Shown here in pieces: positions 1 through 7,899 of a DNA stretch of 64,000 bases. Position 1 is the first letter of the stretch. Every line of letters begins with the position of its first letter. The notes under the pieces are model-generated. The model saw only the letters and a program-made list of their open reading frames with translations, made no database searches and was not told the origin of the DNA. The translations under genes were made by a program, and so were the position numbers. Source of the stretch: JAFEDN01 sp963795715. GTDB lineage: Bacteria; Pseudomonadota; Gammaproteobacteria; Coxiellales; Coxiellaceae. The stretch is taken from positions 372,001-436,000 of the forward strand of contig CAWCIY010000002.1 in NCBI GenBank assembly GCA_963795715.1, read 5' to 3'.

Positions 1-60
1 GGTTATCGTTTAGCACAAATACTCAACATGTCCTTTTTAAAGAGTTGACGTAGGCAACCC

Positions 61-318
61 TTAGTAATCACTCCACCCTACTCGATAAATTTTCCCTGTT
101 TGCGCGCCTTCAACACTTTTACTGAATGCAAGAGCAGCCTGAGAGGCAGGAGTCGGAATAAAACCGCGAAAATAATCGGCATAACTACTCATAGATTCTA
201 CCAATACAGTAGGGCTGACCACATTAATGCGGATATTACGCGGCATTTCAATCGCAGCGGCTTTAATAAAACTTTCAAGTGCACCATTGACCATCGAAGC
301 CGAAGAACCAGAGACTGC
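61..318 (-). pseudogene. Truncated short-chain dehydrogenase (SDR) relic
   Basis: About 85 codons match the C-terminal part of a small (about 200-residue) SDR family oxidoreductase. The conserved VNGALESFIKAA helix is followed by INVVSPTV, DYFRGF and the terminal EGAQTGKIYRVG strand. The Rossmann glycine motif and first half of the protein are absent. Upstream on the minus strand (beyond about 320) the frame loses resemblance and no start with a ribosome site is visible. This is therefore a 5'-truncated remnant, unlikely to make an enzyme. The family assignment rests on recalled motif similarity. Confidence 0.6.
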
Positions 319-339
319 TGTGTCACATCCACACATTTT

Positions 340-652
340 ATAGTAAGAATTTGAAAAATAATGAAATTAATCCAGAAAATATACGTGTAATTCATAAACA
401 ACAAAAAATCTATGCAAAGTCTTTGAATAGTACAAATTTTGCACGTACATTTCAAATTTTAATCCATTGATTCTTTTTAATATTAAATCGAAATATATGG
501 ATTTGACACCGCTATTCTCAAGAGAAATTCATGTTGAAATTTGGCCAGATTATATTTATATTATAAACATAAATAGCTACCCCCCCCTACAGAAAGCGGT
601 ATAACCCGCCAGAGTATGCGTGGTGTCCCGCCGATAGTTCGGCCTAGTATTC
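340..652. other. Gene-free AT-rich stretch with a 24-bp repeat copy
   Basis: No supportable gene lies here. A C-run occurs near 582-589. A 24-bp segment at 521-544 is repeated exactly at 674-697, where it lies at the start of the next open frame. The rest looks like decayed sequence. Confidence 0.5.
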
Positions 653-697
653 ATGGGTATGCGGTTAAATAAAAGAGAAATTCATGTTGAAATTTGG
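521..697 (+). repeat. 24-bp exact direct repeat pair (521-544 and 674-697)
   Basis: The same 24 bases, beginning AGAGAAATTC and ending AAATTTGG, occur at both positions, 153 bp apart. The second copy lies just upstream of the likely start of the 351-residue gene; the first is in non-coding sequence. A partial upstream duplication of the gene's 5' region explains it. Confidence 0.7.
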
Positions 698-706
698 AAG
701 GAAATA

Positions 707-1762
707 ATGAAAAAAGAATTAGAAAAAAACGATAAGGTGAAACTCCTTCTTTCAAAACTTAATTCGGAATCCCCACTGCTGCAAACTAACTATCGAAGTG
801 AACAAAAGAACATCTCGGTATTTGTTAAGCCAGAACTAAACGAAAGCTGTGTACCTGAAGTCAATAAAGGCCGTCCTTTTCAAAGTGAAGCTGAGGCGAA
901 AGCGTTAAATGCGAGTTTCACTGAAAGCACTTTTCTAGAAATTAAAGAATTCTTGATGGCAGTGATCGATATGTCCCTTAATTTTCCTTTAGAATTGAAT
1001 AAAATAATGATAGAGTATCTTTTAATAGATTTTTCGACGCTTAAGGGCACTTTTGATAAATTGAATAGTCGCCTTAACGAATTATCTCCGGTAGGAATGG
1101 TGGGCGCCTTTGATTGTGCTATGATACTAACAGCGCAGCAAGTTTTGAGTACTCTTGTCTCTTCAAGTCCAACGAAAAAAATAAAACTACAATCAAAGCA
1201 ATTTCCACATCTCTTTAGCTTGGATAAAGATAGAAATCCAGTAGGCGCAGAAATATATCCATTCAATTTTTTCCTATTGATGGTTTCTCACCCAGTTTAT
1301 GCGTTGAAAAAACGAGAAAAAATAGAGCCCTTTCTCTGGCGTGGCCTCTATTTGATGTCACCTGAAATCGCAAACGGTGATTATCAGAAAGTGATGAGTG
1401 ATAATATATATATCGGGAAATACAATAACAGCACCTTGCAACTGGTTAGTCGGTATGAAAAAGAAGTCAAAAAAGATTTTATTTCTAAAAACGAATTACC
1501 TCAATTGGAGCCATTTTTTTTAAAAAACAAATTTGAACAAAATGAAGTTAATAAATGCGCGGATCTCTTGCCAAAAATTCTAGAAATTACCTCAAATCGA
1601 AGCCTCACTTTCTTTGCGCGTATAAAACAAGTGAAGAATATTTGTTTAAAAATTAATGACTTAGAGCAAGACATTGAAAATTTTATTGAGTGGGCTCATT
1701 TGCTTCGCGATTGTCAGCAAATACTCCCGAACTTGAATTCTCCCCGTTGCATAATAATGTAA
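707..1762 (+). CDS. Hypothetical protein, 351 aa
   Basis: I do not recognise this protein. The frame is open from 653, but the best start is the ATG at 707, preceded by a strong GGAAGGA ribosome site at 696-702. The product is soluble, rich in Lys, Glu and Leu, without signal peptide or clear membrane segment. Residues about 75-105 (FLMAVIDMSLNFPLELNKIM in part) are helical and faintly resemble F-box-type leucine patterns, too weakly to assign. In this neighbourhood of eukaryote-like genes an effector is possible, but that is inference. No operon partner: the next gene is on the other strand. Confidence 0.6.
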   Translation: MKKELEKNDKVKLLLSKLNSESPLLQTNYRSEQKNISVFVKPELNESCVPEVNKGRPFQSEAEAKALNASFTESTFLEIKEFLMAVIDMSLNFPLELNKIMIEYLLIDFSTLKGTFDKLNSRLNELSPVGMVGAFDCAMILTAQQVLSTLVSSSPTKKIKLQSKQFPHLFSLDKDRNPVGAEIYPFNFFLLMVSHPVYALKKREKIEPFLWRGLYLMSPEIANGDYQKVMSDNIYIGKYNNSTLQLVSRYEKEVKKDFISKNELPQLEPFFLKNKFEQNEVNKCADLLPKILEITSNRSLTFFARIKQVKNICLKINDLEQDIENFIEWAHLLRDCQQILPNLNSPRCIIM

Positions 1763-1788
1763 GGAAAAGTTTTCCCATAGTGTTTGCC

Positions 1789-1880
1789 AATTGTTTATCA
1801 TCAGGCAGGTTTAACTCAAGAAGATGTCGCCACTTGAATGGGAACTAAAGTGCCAGAAATTTTCTAAGACATGCTTTTTC
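1789..1880 (+). pseudogene. Relic of an XRE/HigA-type helix-turn-helix gene
   Basis: A short reading frame gives QAGLTQEDVAT, a stop, then MGTKVP. This matches the recognition-helix region of XRE-family antitoxins (AGLTQEEVA..MGT pattern). It breaks off where the 61-bp repeat copy begins at 1851. Only this fragment remains. The match is short, so confidence is limited. Confidence 0.4.
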
Positions 1881-1911
1881 TCATTTAAATTGACAAGCTT
1901 GCAAGCTGGCA
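1851..1911 (+). repeat. 61-bp dispersed repeat, copy A
   Basis: This begins TGCCAG and ends CTGGCA (inverted ends) and contains the perfect palindrome AGCTTGCAAGCT. It is about 90% identical to copy B at 2464-2524 in the same orientation. It ends next to the stop codon of the minus-strand exported-protein gene and may act as a hairpin there. Confidence 0.7.
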
Positions 1912-1912
1912 C

Positions 1913-2296
1913 CTAAGAATAAGAATACTCTATCATGCATCCTACAAAAAACGGTTCTACTATCACATCAAGATGAGTGTAGTATCCTTTAATTATCTTT
2001 GTTGCTGGGTGGTGAGAATCACTCCAAGAACAGCTACCACCTTCATCAGCAATAATAAAAGCATAATAACCAGAATCGTTTTCAGGATTATTTAACACTA
2101 CATCATAAGTAAAGTTAAGCCCCCGTAGGCTAGATAAGTCGGTACTTATATAGTTTCCATCGCCAATTCTCATTTGATAAGAGCCGTTGAACTTAGTCAA
2201 ATTTTTGACGCTTACCGATATTTCTTGAGCATAAGCTGTTGCAATTATTGTTGATAAAGCAATTAACAGAGCTGATTTTTTGAATATTTTTTTCAT
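1913..2296 (-). CDS. Small exported hypothetical protein, 127 aa
   Basis: The N-terminus MKKIFKKSALLIALSTIIATAYAQ is split here only for description: two lysines, a hydrophobic core and an AYA-Q signal-peptidase I site near residue 23. The mature part is about 100 residues, beta-rich, with two cysteines (in GGSCSW and VGCMIEY) that could form a disulfide. A GGGACTTTTT stretch precedes the ATG. I do not recognise the family. It is probably periplasmic or secreted. The gene lies between two copies of the 61-bp repeat, which suggests the segment may have moved or been duplicated. Confidence 0.65.
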   Translation of the reverse strand: MKKIFKKSALLIALSTIIATAYAQEISVSVKNLTKFNGSYQMRIGDGNYISTDLSSLRGLNFTYDVVLNNPENDSGYYAFIIADEGGSCSWSDSHHPATKIIKGYYTHLDVIVEPFFVGCMIEYSYS

Positions 2297-2463
2297 AAAA
2301 AGTCCCTTTTTGAAATTTTAATTTAGTTTCCTACATATTGGCAGTGATAACCTTATCAGATTTTGAGGAATTGATCAATATAGCTCGAGTAGAGGTAATA
2401 GTTAGTGCTCGGTCATCTCGTATTTTAAATTAGTAAACATGAACCCATCGACAAGTGCTTAAA

Positions 2464-2524
2464 TGCCGGAAATTTTCGAAGACTTGCATTTTCTCATTTA
2501 AATTGACAAGCTTGCAAGCTGGCA
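2464..2524 (+). repeat. 61-bp dispersed repeat, copy B
   Basis: This is the second copy of the repeat at 1851-1911, with TGCC and GGCA ends and the same AGCTTGCAAGCT palindrome. It sits about 30 bp upstream of the start of the FMN reductase gene and forms part of its leader. An open frame from 2455 runs through it, but this is not likely coding because the ribosome site is downstream. Confidence 0.7.
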
Positions 2525-2556
2525 TCAATGAATTTTGTCACAAGGAGTTGAGCATT

Positions 2557-3111
2557 ATGACTAGGAAGATCGCAGTTTTGGTTGGCAGCCTTCGTAAACA
2601 ATCTTTTAATTTAAAGATGGCGAAAGTGCTTATCTCACTGGCCCCTGAATCCCTAAAATTTGAAATTATCAAAATTGGCGATCTCCCACTCTACAATCAA
2701 GATCTGGACGACGAAAAACCCCCTTCAGCATGGATTACATTTCGTGAGCAAATAAAACCCTGTGATGGACTCTTATTTGTGACACCGGAATATAACCGTT
2801 CGATTCCTGGAGTTCTTAAAAATGCTATCGATGTCGGATCTCGTCCTTATGGTCAAAGTGTGTGGGGAGGCAAACCTGCAGCTGTCATCAGTGTTTCCCC
2901 TGGTGCAATTGGCGGGTTTGGTGCAAACCAGCATTTACGACAAACCTTTGTATTTTTAGATATTATCGCTATGCAACAGCCTGAGGCTTATATAGGCCAA
3001 GCTAATGAAGTATTTGATGCACAGGGCCGAATTGCAAATGAAGGCACACAAAAATTCTTAAAAGAATTCATGAATAAATTTGCAAACTGGGTATCAAGAG
3101 AATTGGGATGA
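2557..3111 (+). CDS. NADPH-dependent FMN reductase (chromate/quinone reductase family)
   Basis: This 184-residue flavodoxin-fold reductase transfers electrons from NAD(P)H to FMN and then to quinones, azo dyes or chromate. The phosphate-binding loop VGSLRKQSFN is at residues 8-17, PLYNQDL near 46, and the FMN-contacting TPEYNRSIPGVLKNAID block near 80. The SPGAIGGFGANQHLRQ segment is typical of the ChrR/YieF group. I chose the ATG at 2557 because AAGGAG lies at 2542-2547 and the residues encoded upstream fall in a repeat. The stop overlaps the next gene's ATG by 4 bp, implying translational coupling. It is probably a cytosolic enzyme for quinone protection; the substrate cannot be told from sequence. 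Confidence 0.88.
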   Translation: MTRKIAVLVGSLRKQSFNLKMAKVLISLAPESLKFEIIKIGDLPLYNQDLDDEKPPSAWITFREQIKPCDGLLFVTPEYNRSIPGVLKNAIDVGSRPYGQSVWGGKPAAVISVSPGAIGGFGANQHLRQTFVFLDIIAMQQPEAYIGQANEVFDAQGRIANEGTQKFLKEFMNKFANWVSRELG

Positions 3112-3599
3112 TGACTTTCTCAGAGGATGCTTTACTGACAAGGGTCTTAAAACCTTATAAAGAAAACTGTCGTTATCTACAAAGCGCATCTGTTGAATAC
3201 CGTTCCCCAGTATTATTAGCCAAGGGTAAATTTTCGATACCCCAATCTTGCTATATTACGGATACAGGACACTTCAATGCAGTGGAGTTTAACCTATGCT
3301 ACAATCAATTGGCGTATTATCTTTTAGCTGAATGTGTTCAACATAAGCTTTTGAATGGTCTTAAAACATGGGATATTGAAGACTACAGTCTCCATCAGCT
3401 TTCTAATATATTGATTGTTAAATTTTCTAGTTTCTTTCAAAAATTAATCTGTTCTAATCAATTTAATGGATATATTGAAGTGAAAAGAACATTTAAAAAA
3501 GAAAAAACGCTGTATGTCCAAACTGCTTGTGGTTTTAATGATGACTACGGCGGAGCAGCTACTGGTAGCGTTTTATTTGTAATCTTGGGTATAGGGTAA
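3108..3599 (+). CDS. FcoT-like acyl-CoA thioesterase
   Basis: A 163-residue single-domain protein with the signature block CYITDTGHFNAVEFNLCYNQ split across residues 46-65, which I recognise as the FcoT family (type III acyl-CoA thioesterase, known from Mycobacterium and from isonitrile lipopeptide clusters). It hydrolyses acyl-CoA in the cytosol. The C-terminus FNDDYGGAATGSVLF is glycine-rich as in hot-dog proteins. Its ATG overlaps the FMN reductase stop, so the two are translated together. No isonitrile genes are nearby, so its substrate here is unknown. Confidence 0.7.
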   Translation: MMTFSEDALLTRVLKPYKENCRYLQSASVEYRSPVLLAKGKFSIPQSCYITDTGHFNAVEFNLCYNQLAYYLLAECVQHKLLNGLKTWDIEDYSLHQLSNILIVKFSSFFQKLICSNQFNGYIEVKRTFKKEKTLYVQTACGFNDDYGGAATGSVLFVILGIG

Positions 3600-3661
3600 T
3601 AATATACCCCAACGAAAGCCACTGTCTTGCAATCTTGCAAATAGCTCTTTATATTGCACCC

Positions 3662-4276
3662 ATGTTATTAAAACGTCTAATACAATGGGCTTTGGCGCCT
3701 GTACTTTGGTTTGGCTTTTTAAACGCCTGGGCAGAGACTGTTTCGGCTTATCAAATAGAATTAATAGTTTTCTCACATGTCAATCCAGAGGCGCTAAAAT
3801 CGGAATACTGGCCTATTGCAGCACCATTGACCATCTCGGAAAATACAATAAATTTACCCAATGAACAAATTTTTTCGGAAAAACAATGGCGGTTAAAATC
3901 ACAGCATCAGTCATTGCTCAGGATTCACTACCCTATCCTGCTTCATCTAGCATGGCGGCAAACTAATTCCTCTTTACAACAAGGCACACGAATCCATTTA
4001 ATGGGCGGAGATGTCTATGGAGATAACGTTTCTCAAATGAATGGCGCATTGAATATTCATTTAGACCGCTACTTTAATTTGAATTTTAATTTACAATTTT
4101 TAATTCCATGGAAAGATATTCAAAATTGGGGATTAGAAAATTTAACTCATGCTCCGCAAGATGATTATTTTGCCTTTAATATCAATGAAAAGCTGCGTAT
4201 GCGCAGCAACGAGCTAAATTACATAGACCATCCTTTATATGGAATACTCATTGAAATCTTTCCAATCATGACTTAA
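3662..4276 (+). CDS. CsiV-like envelope protein
   Basis: The start at 3662 gives a signal-peptide-like N-terminus (MLLKRLIQWALAP... ending NAWAE). The mature protein opens with YQIELIVFSH, the conserved first strand of the CsiV family, and ends with RMRSNELNYIDHPLYGILIEI, also typical. CsiV binds peptidoglycan and, in Vibrio, is needed for the amino-acid response of TdcA-like cell-wall remodelling. It is probably periplasmic. In many gammaproteobacteria csiV follows mfd; here it lies between a thioesterase and a UMF1 transporter, 9 bp from the latter, so it may share its transcript. Confidence 0.72.
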   Translation: MLLKRLIQWALAPVLWFGFLNAWAETVSAYQIELIVFSHVNPEALKSEYWPIAAPLTISENTINLPNEQIFSEKQWRLKSQHQSLLRIHYPILLHLAWRQTNSSLQQGTRIHLMGGDVYGDNVSQMNGALNIHLDRYFNLNFNLQFLIPWKDIQNWGLENLTHAPQDDYFAFNINEKLRMRSNELNYIDHPLYGILIEIFPIMT

Positions 4277-4285
4277 GGATAAACA

Positions 4286-5551
4286 ATGCAGCCTTCAAAA
4301 AAAAGAGCGATCATTTCATGGTGTCTTTATGATTGGGCTATAGCTCCTTTTCCGGTTTTGATTACTACTTTTATATTCGCCACTTATTTTACCGAAAAAG
4401 TAGCCGTCAATAAAATTGTAGGCACCACCCTATGGGGGGAAGCGAACGGTTTTGCCGGTTTATTTGTGGCTCTAATTAGTCCTTTTTTAGGCGCCATTGC
4501 TGATCAAGAAGGCCGGCGTAAACCTTGGCTGTTGATACTCACTATTTTAATAATAATTTCATCCGCCGCACTATGGTTTGTGCAACCCAATACCCACTCT
4601 GTTGTTTGGGCATTATTTTGGGTGGTCTTAGGTACGGCTGGAATAGAAACCAGCACCGTTGTTTATAACGCGATGTTAAATGAACTAGCTCCGCCTCATT
4701 ATTTAGGACGTTTATCCGGCTGGGGCTGGGGTTCTGGATATGCCGGCGGTTTAGTGGCTTTAATTATCGCTCTTTATTTTTTTATTTTTCATGGTTCTAC
4801 TTGGTTTGGTCTAGATGAATCCACTGCAGAACATATTCGAATTACTGGTCCTTTGGTTGCTGCCTGGGTAATCATTTTTTCCTGGCCTCTATTTTATTTT
4901 ACTCCGGATCGTCCCAGTACCGGTTTAAGTCTCATTAAAGCCACTAAAATGGGTTTGAAATCTTTAGGACGAATTTTATCCCTACTAAAAGGAAAGTATA
5001 AAGTCATTTTAATTTTTCTCATTGCTCGTATGTTCTACATTGATGGACTGATCACTATTTTTTCCTTCGGAGGTATCTATGCCGCAGGCCAGTTCCATAT
5101 GTCAATTGCAGAAGTCATCCAGTTTGGAATCGCCATGAATGTTGCGGCAGGAATAGGAGCGGCCATTTTTGGCTGGTTAGACGATGCCCGAGGCCCTAAA
5201 ATCACTATCCTGCTCACGTTATTGCTCATGATTTTGTGTGGAATAGGAATTTTAATTGTTTATCAAAAAATTTGGTTTTGGGTTTTGGGAATGGGATTAA
5301 GTTTGGGAGTCGGTCCAGTACAAGCAGCCAGCAGATCTCTTTTAATCCGTATTTCACCTCCGGAAATTATTGCTGAATTGTTTGGATTATACAATTTTTC
5401 TGGAAAGGCTACTGCTTTTGCAGGACCTTGGGTTCTAGCTCTCGCCACGCATTGGTTTAATAACCAACGCATTGGTCTAAGCACAGTTTTCTTTTTTATG
5501 ATTACCGGAGGCATATTATTGCTGGTTGTAAAAGTCCGGCCACTCAATTAG
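4286..5551 (+). CDS. UMF1-family MFS transporter
   Basis: A 421-residue inner-membrane protein with about 12 hydrophobic segments. The N-terminal motif SWCLYDWAIAPFPVLITTFIF (split here; residues 11-31) and the loop DQEGRRKPW after the second pair of helices are characteristic of the UMF1/Atg22-like branch of the major facilitator superfamily. Substrates of bacterial members are not established; an amino acid or similar metabolite is likely. SD AAGGATAAACA precedes the ATG. It may be cotranscribed with the upstream csiV-like gene. Confidence 0.82.
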   Translation: MQPSKKRAIISWCLYDWAIAPFPVLITTFIFATYFTEKVAVNKIVGTTLWGEANGFAGLFVALISPFLGAIADQEGRRKPWLLILTILIIISSAALWFVQPNTHSVVWALFWVVLGTAGIETSTVVYNAMLNELAPPHYLGRLSGWGWGSGYAGGLVALIIALYFFIFHGSTWFGLDESTAEHIRITGPLVAAWVIIFSWPLFYFTPDRPSTGLSLIKATKMGLKSLGRILSLLKGKYKVILIFLIARMFYIDGLITIFSFGGIYAAGQFHMSIAEVIQFGIAMNVAAGIGAAIFGWLDDARGPKITILLTLLLMILCGIGILIVYQKIWFWVLGMGLSLGVGPVQAASRSLLIRISPPEIIAELFGLYNFSGKATAFAGPWVLALATHWFNNQRIGLSTVFFFMITGGILLLVVKVRPLN

Positions 5552-5560
5552 CTTTCGCGT

Positions 5561-5634
5561 AACTATTCAGAGGTATTAATTTGCAAACGCAGAACTTTCA
5601 ATAGTGAGCGTTCCTATCCACTTGCTGAATAGTT
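5561..5634. repeat. Inverted repeat between convergent genes
   Basis: AACTATTCAG at 5561-5570 is mirrored by CTGAATAGTT at 5625-5634, overlapping the stop codon of the minus-strand lytic transglycosylase gene. The 54-bp spacing is long for a terminator. It could pair in RNA from either strand, but no U-run follows. Confidence 0.4.
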
Positions 5635-6595
5635 ATGTTTTCGCAATTTTATCAGCTAAATAACCTACAGTACTCACATAATAATTAGAATCATTCCAAG
5701 TCTGCAATACTTTAAAATTATGAAAGATCATCATAGCAGGACCGCCGTTTAATTGAATAATTGAAGCCGGTAAATCAGCTGCAATCTGCTGACCATTCAT
5801 TTTTACACCTAGGTTTTGCCATTCGTGGACTGGCTTAACGATAGTTTTGCCTATCAAAGCCTGATCAAAATCGGCAGGTAAATTGACTTCTACAGCCCAT
5901 GGCTGGCCTGGTTGCCAACCATTTTTAGCAAGATAATTTGCAATTGAAGCCAAAGCGTTTGGTAAGTTTTTCCAAATGTCTTTTTTACCTATATTTTGAT
6001 AATCTACCGCATACTTATACCAGCTGGATGGTAAAAACTGTGGATGGCCACTGGCGCCCGCCCACTCCCCTTTAAAATCTTCTAAAGATACCTGTCCATC
6101 TTGGATAATATGCAAAGCCAGCAATAACTCACGTCGAAAAAAAGCTGGCCGGTTACTGATATAACCTAACGTAGCCAGTGACTGTGGTACTGAAAATTTG
6201 CCCATATAGTGGCCATAATCTGTTTCCAGCCCCCACAAAGCCAGGATAAAAGCAGGATCTACTCCATAAGTCCTGCCCACATTCGTCAGTAAAACTTTAT
6301 TTTTTTGATATTCTTGACGGCCCATATTAATACGAGCTGAGTCAGCACGAGTTTGTCTATATTCCAGAAATGTCAAGCGATGTTCTGGTTGAGAATTATA
6401 TAATTTAATGACCGTTGGGTTAGGACCCGGGATAGAATTAAAAACTTGATCAAAAACTGCGGCTTGAACGCCGTCTTTGATGGCCTCTACCCGTAGTTGC
6501 GCCACATAGGATTGCCAAGATTCATCAGCCAAAGCACTCCCAAAGCATAAAATATAAACAATCAACGCTGTAAAGTAAAACAAAACCCGTTTCAT
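5633..6595 (-). CDS. mltB: Lytic murein transglycosylase B-type (copy 1)
   Basis: A 320-residue periplasmic enzyme that cleaves peptidoglycan glycan strands to 1,6-anhydro ends. A signal peptide (MKRVLFYFTALIVYILCFG-SALA) is followed by an SLT_2 domain. The catalytic glutamate sits in ALWGLETDYGHYMG near residue 142; SGHPQFLPSSWYKYAVD and NYLAKNGWQPGQPW are family hallmarks. Start at 6595 is set by the AAGGAG site at 6601-6606; the frame stays open upstream only because it reads through a palindromic repeat inserted directly upstream of that site. A paralogue lies at 37227-38255. Confidence 0.9.
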   Translation of the reverse strand: MKRVLFYFTALIVYILCFGSALADESWQSYVAQLRVEAIKDGVQAAVFDQVFNSIPGPNPTVIKLYNSQPEHRLTFLEYRQTRADSARINMGRQEYQKNKVLLTNVGRTYGVDPAFILALWGLETDYGHYMGKFSVPQSLATLGYISNRPAFFRRELLLALHIIQDGQVSLEDFKGEWAGASGHPQFLPSSWYKYAVDYQNIGKKDIWKNLPNALASIANYLAKNGWQPGQPWAVEVNLPADFDQALIGKTIVKPVHEWQNLGVKMNGQQIAADLPASIIQLNGGPAMMIFHNFKVLQTWNDSNYYVSTVGYLADKIAKT

Positions 6596-6608
6596 GAGCA
6601 ACTCCTTA

Positions 6609-6716
6609 AAAAATTCTAGTAATTCCCGGTCAACGGGAATTAACCCTGCGCGATGGGATATAAACAAGGGAAGCAATTTTCGCCCCTTGAGGCGGGAATT
6701 GCTGAAAAATTCTAGT
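6609..6716. repeat. Palindromic repeat element in the mltB leader, flanked by 12-bp direct repeats
   Basis: The direct repeats AAAAATTCTAGT at 6609-6620 and 6705-6716 flank an insert with hairpins: ATTCCCG (6622-6628) pairs with CGGGAAT (6634-6640), and a CGCCCCTTGAGGCGGG-type hairpin lies near 6681-6696. The core CTGCGCGATGGG and the GATATAAACAA tract recur inside mutS at 29385-29472. The element lies just 5' of the mltB ribosome site, so it would be in the mRNA leader. Confidence 0.75.
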
Positions 6717-6776
6717 TAATTATAATTTTAGGCGATTTTGTGATAAGATTAAACAGTAAGCTTCAAAGGAGTTACC

Positions 6777-7847
6777 ATGGCGGAAGTAAAAACTGAAGGT
6801 CTGGCAGGCGTCGTTGCAGGCCAAACTGGAATTGCTACAGTGGGTAAAGAAGGGGTTGGTCTGAGTTATCGAGGATATACCATTGAAGATTTATCTGCGT
6901 TTACCAGCTTTGAAGAAACTGCCTACTTACTCATTTATGGTAGCTTGCCTAATTCGAAGCAGCTGGCTGAGTACCAACAAAAATTAGTTCGACTAAGAAA
7001 GTTGCCGAACGAACTAAAGCAGATACTTGAACTGATTCCCGGCGCCGCCAATCCAATGGACGTTCTACGCACTGGCTGTTCTGTAATGGGTACGCTCGAG
7101 CCCGAAACTGATCAGAACAACGCAGTAGAGATAGCCGATCGACTCATTGCTTTATTTCCAGGGATGCTGCTCTACTGGTATCATTTTCAAAATAATCACC
7201 AGCGAATAAATACCGAACTTCCAACCTCCGGTACGGCTGCATATTTTTTACAATTACTGCACTCTGAAAAACCTGAAAAAATACAAGTAGATGCCTTAAA
7301 TACTTCACTGGTCTTATATGCCGAACATGAATTCAATGCTTCCACTTTTGCTGCCCGAGTCACCAGCGCCACTCTTTCAGATTTTTATTCTGCCATCTGT
7401 AGCGCGATCGGGACTTTACGAGGCCCGTTGCACGGCGGCGCTAATGAAGAAGCCTTAAAATTAATTGAGCGTTTTGAAACTCCCTCAGCAGCTGAAGCCG
7501 GCGTCAAAAAAATGCTTGCCAATAAAGAACTCATCATGGGATTTGGCCACAGAGTCTATAAAACCTGCGATCCACGTTCAGAAATTATCAAAAGATGGGC
7601 GAAAAAATTGTCTGAACGACATCATGATAAGGACATGTTTACCATTGCTGAAAATATCGAAAAAATCATGTGGGATGAAAAAAAATTATTTCCCAATCTA
7701 GATTTTTACAGTGCTTTGGTTTATTACTTTTGTGGAATTCCCGTGGAATTTTTTACCCCTTTATTTGTATTTTCACGTACCAGCGGTTGGGCGGCACATA
7801 TTTTTGAGCAACGAGGCAATAATAAAATAATTCGTCCTAATTGCTGA
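6777..7847 (+). CDS. prpC: 2-methylcitrate synthase / citrate synthase family
   Basis: A 356-residue type II citrate synthase-fold enzyme. In the methylcitrate cycle PrpC condenses propionyl-CoA with oxaloacetate. The N-terminus (LAGVVAGQTGIATVG, LSYRGYTIEDL) matches the short methylcitrate synthase group rather than GltA. Catalytic residues are visible: His in LHGGANEEAL near 222, His in GFGHRVYK near 258, Asp in NLDFYSA near 308. SD AAGGAGTTACC precedes the ATG. prpD follows after 52 bp, supporting the propionate role. No prpB is in the window. Strict substrate preference cannot be proved from sequence. Confidence 0.88.
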   Translation: MAEVKTEGLAGVVAGQTGIATVGKEGVGLSYRGYTIEDLSAFTSFEETAYLLIYGSLPNSKQLAEYQQKLVRLRKLPNELKQILELIPGAANPMDVLRTGCSVMGTLEPETDQNNAVEIADRLIALFPGMLLYWYHFQNNHQRINTELPTSGTAAYFLQLLHSEKPEKIQVDALNTSLVLYAEHEFNASTFAARVTSATLSDFYSAICSAIGTLRGPLHGGANEEALKLIERFETPSAAEAGVKKMLANKELIMGFGHRVYKTCDPRSEIIKRWAKKLSERHHDKDMFTIAENIEKIMWDEKKLFPNLDFYSALVYYFCGIPVEFFTPLFVFSRTSGWAAHIFEQRGNNKIIRPNC

Positions 7848-7899
7848 TTATATCGGTCCACCCATCCGAACTTTTGTACCCATTAGATCAGAGGTAAAG

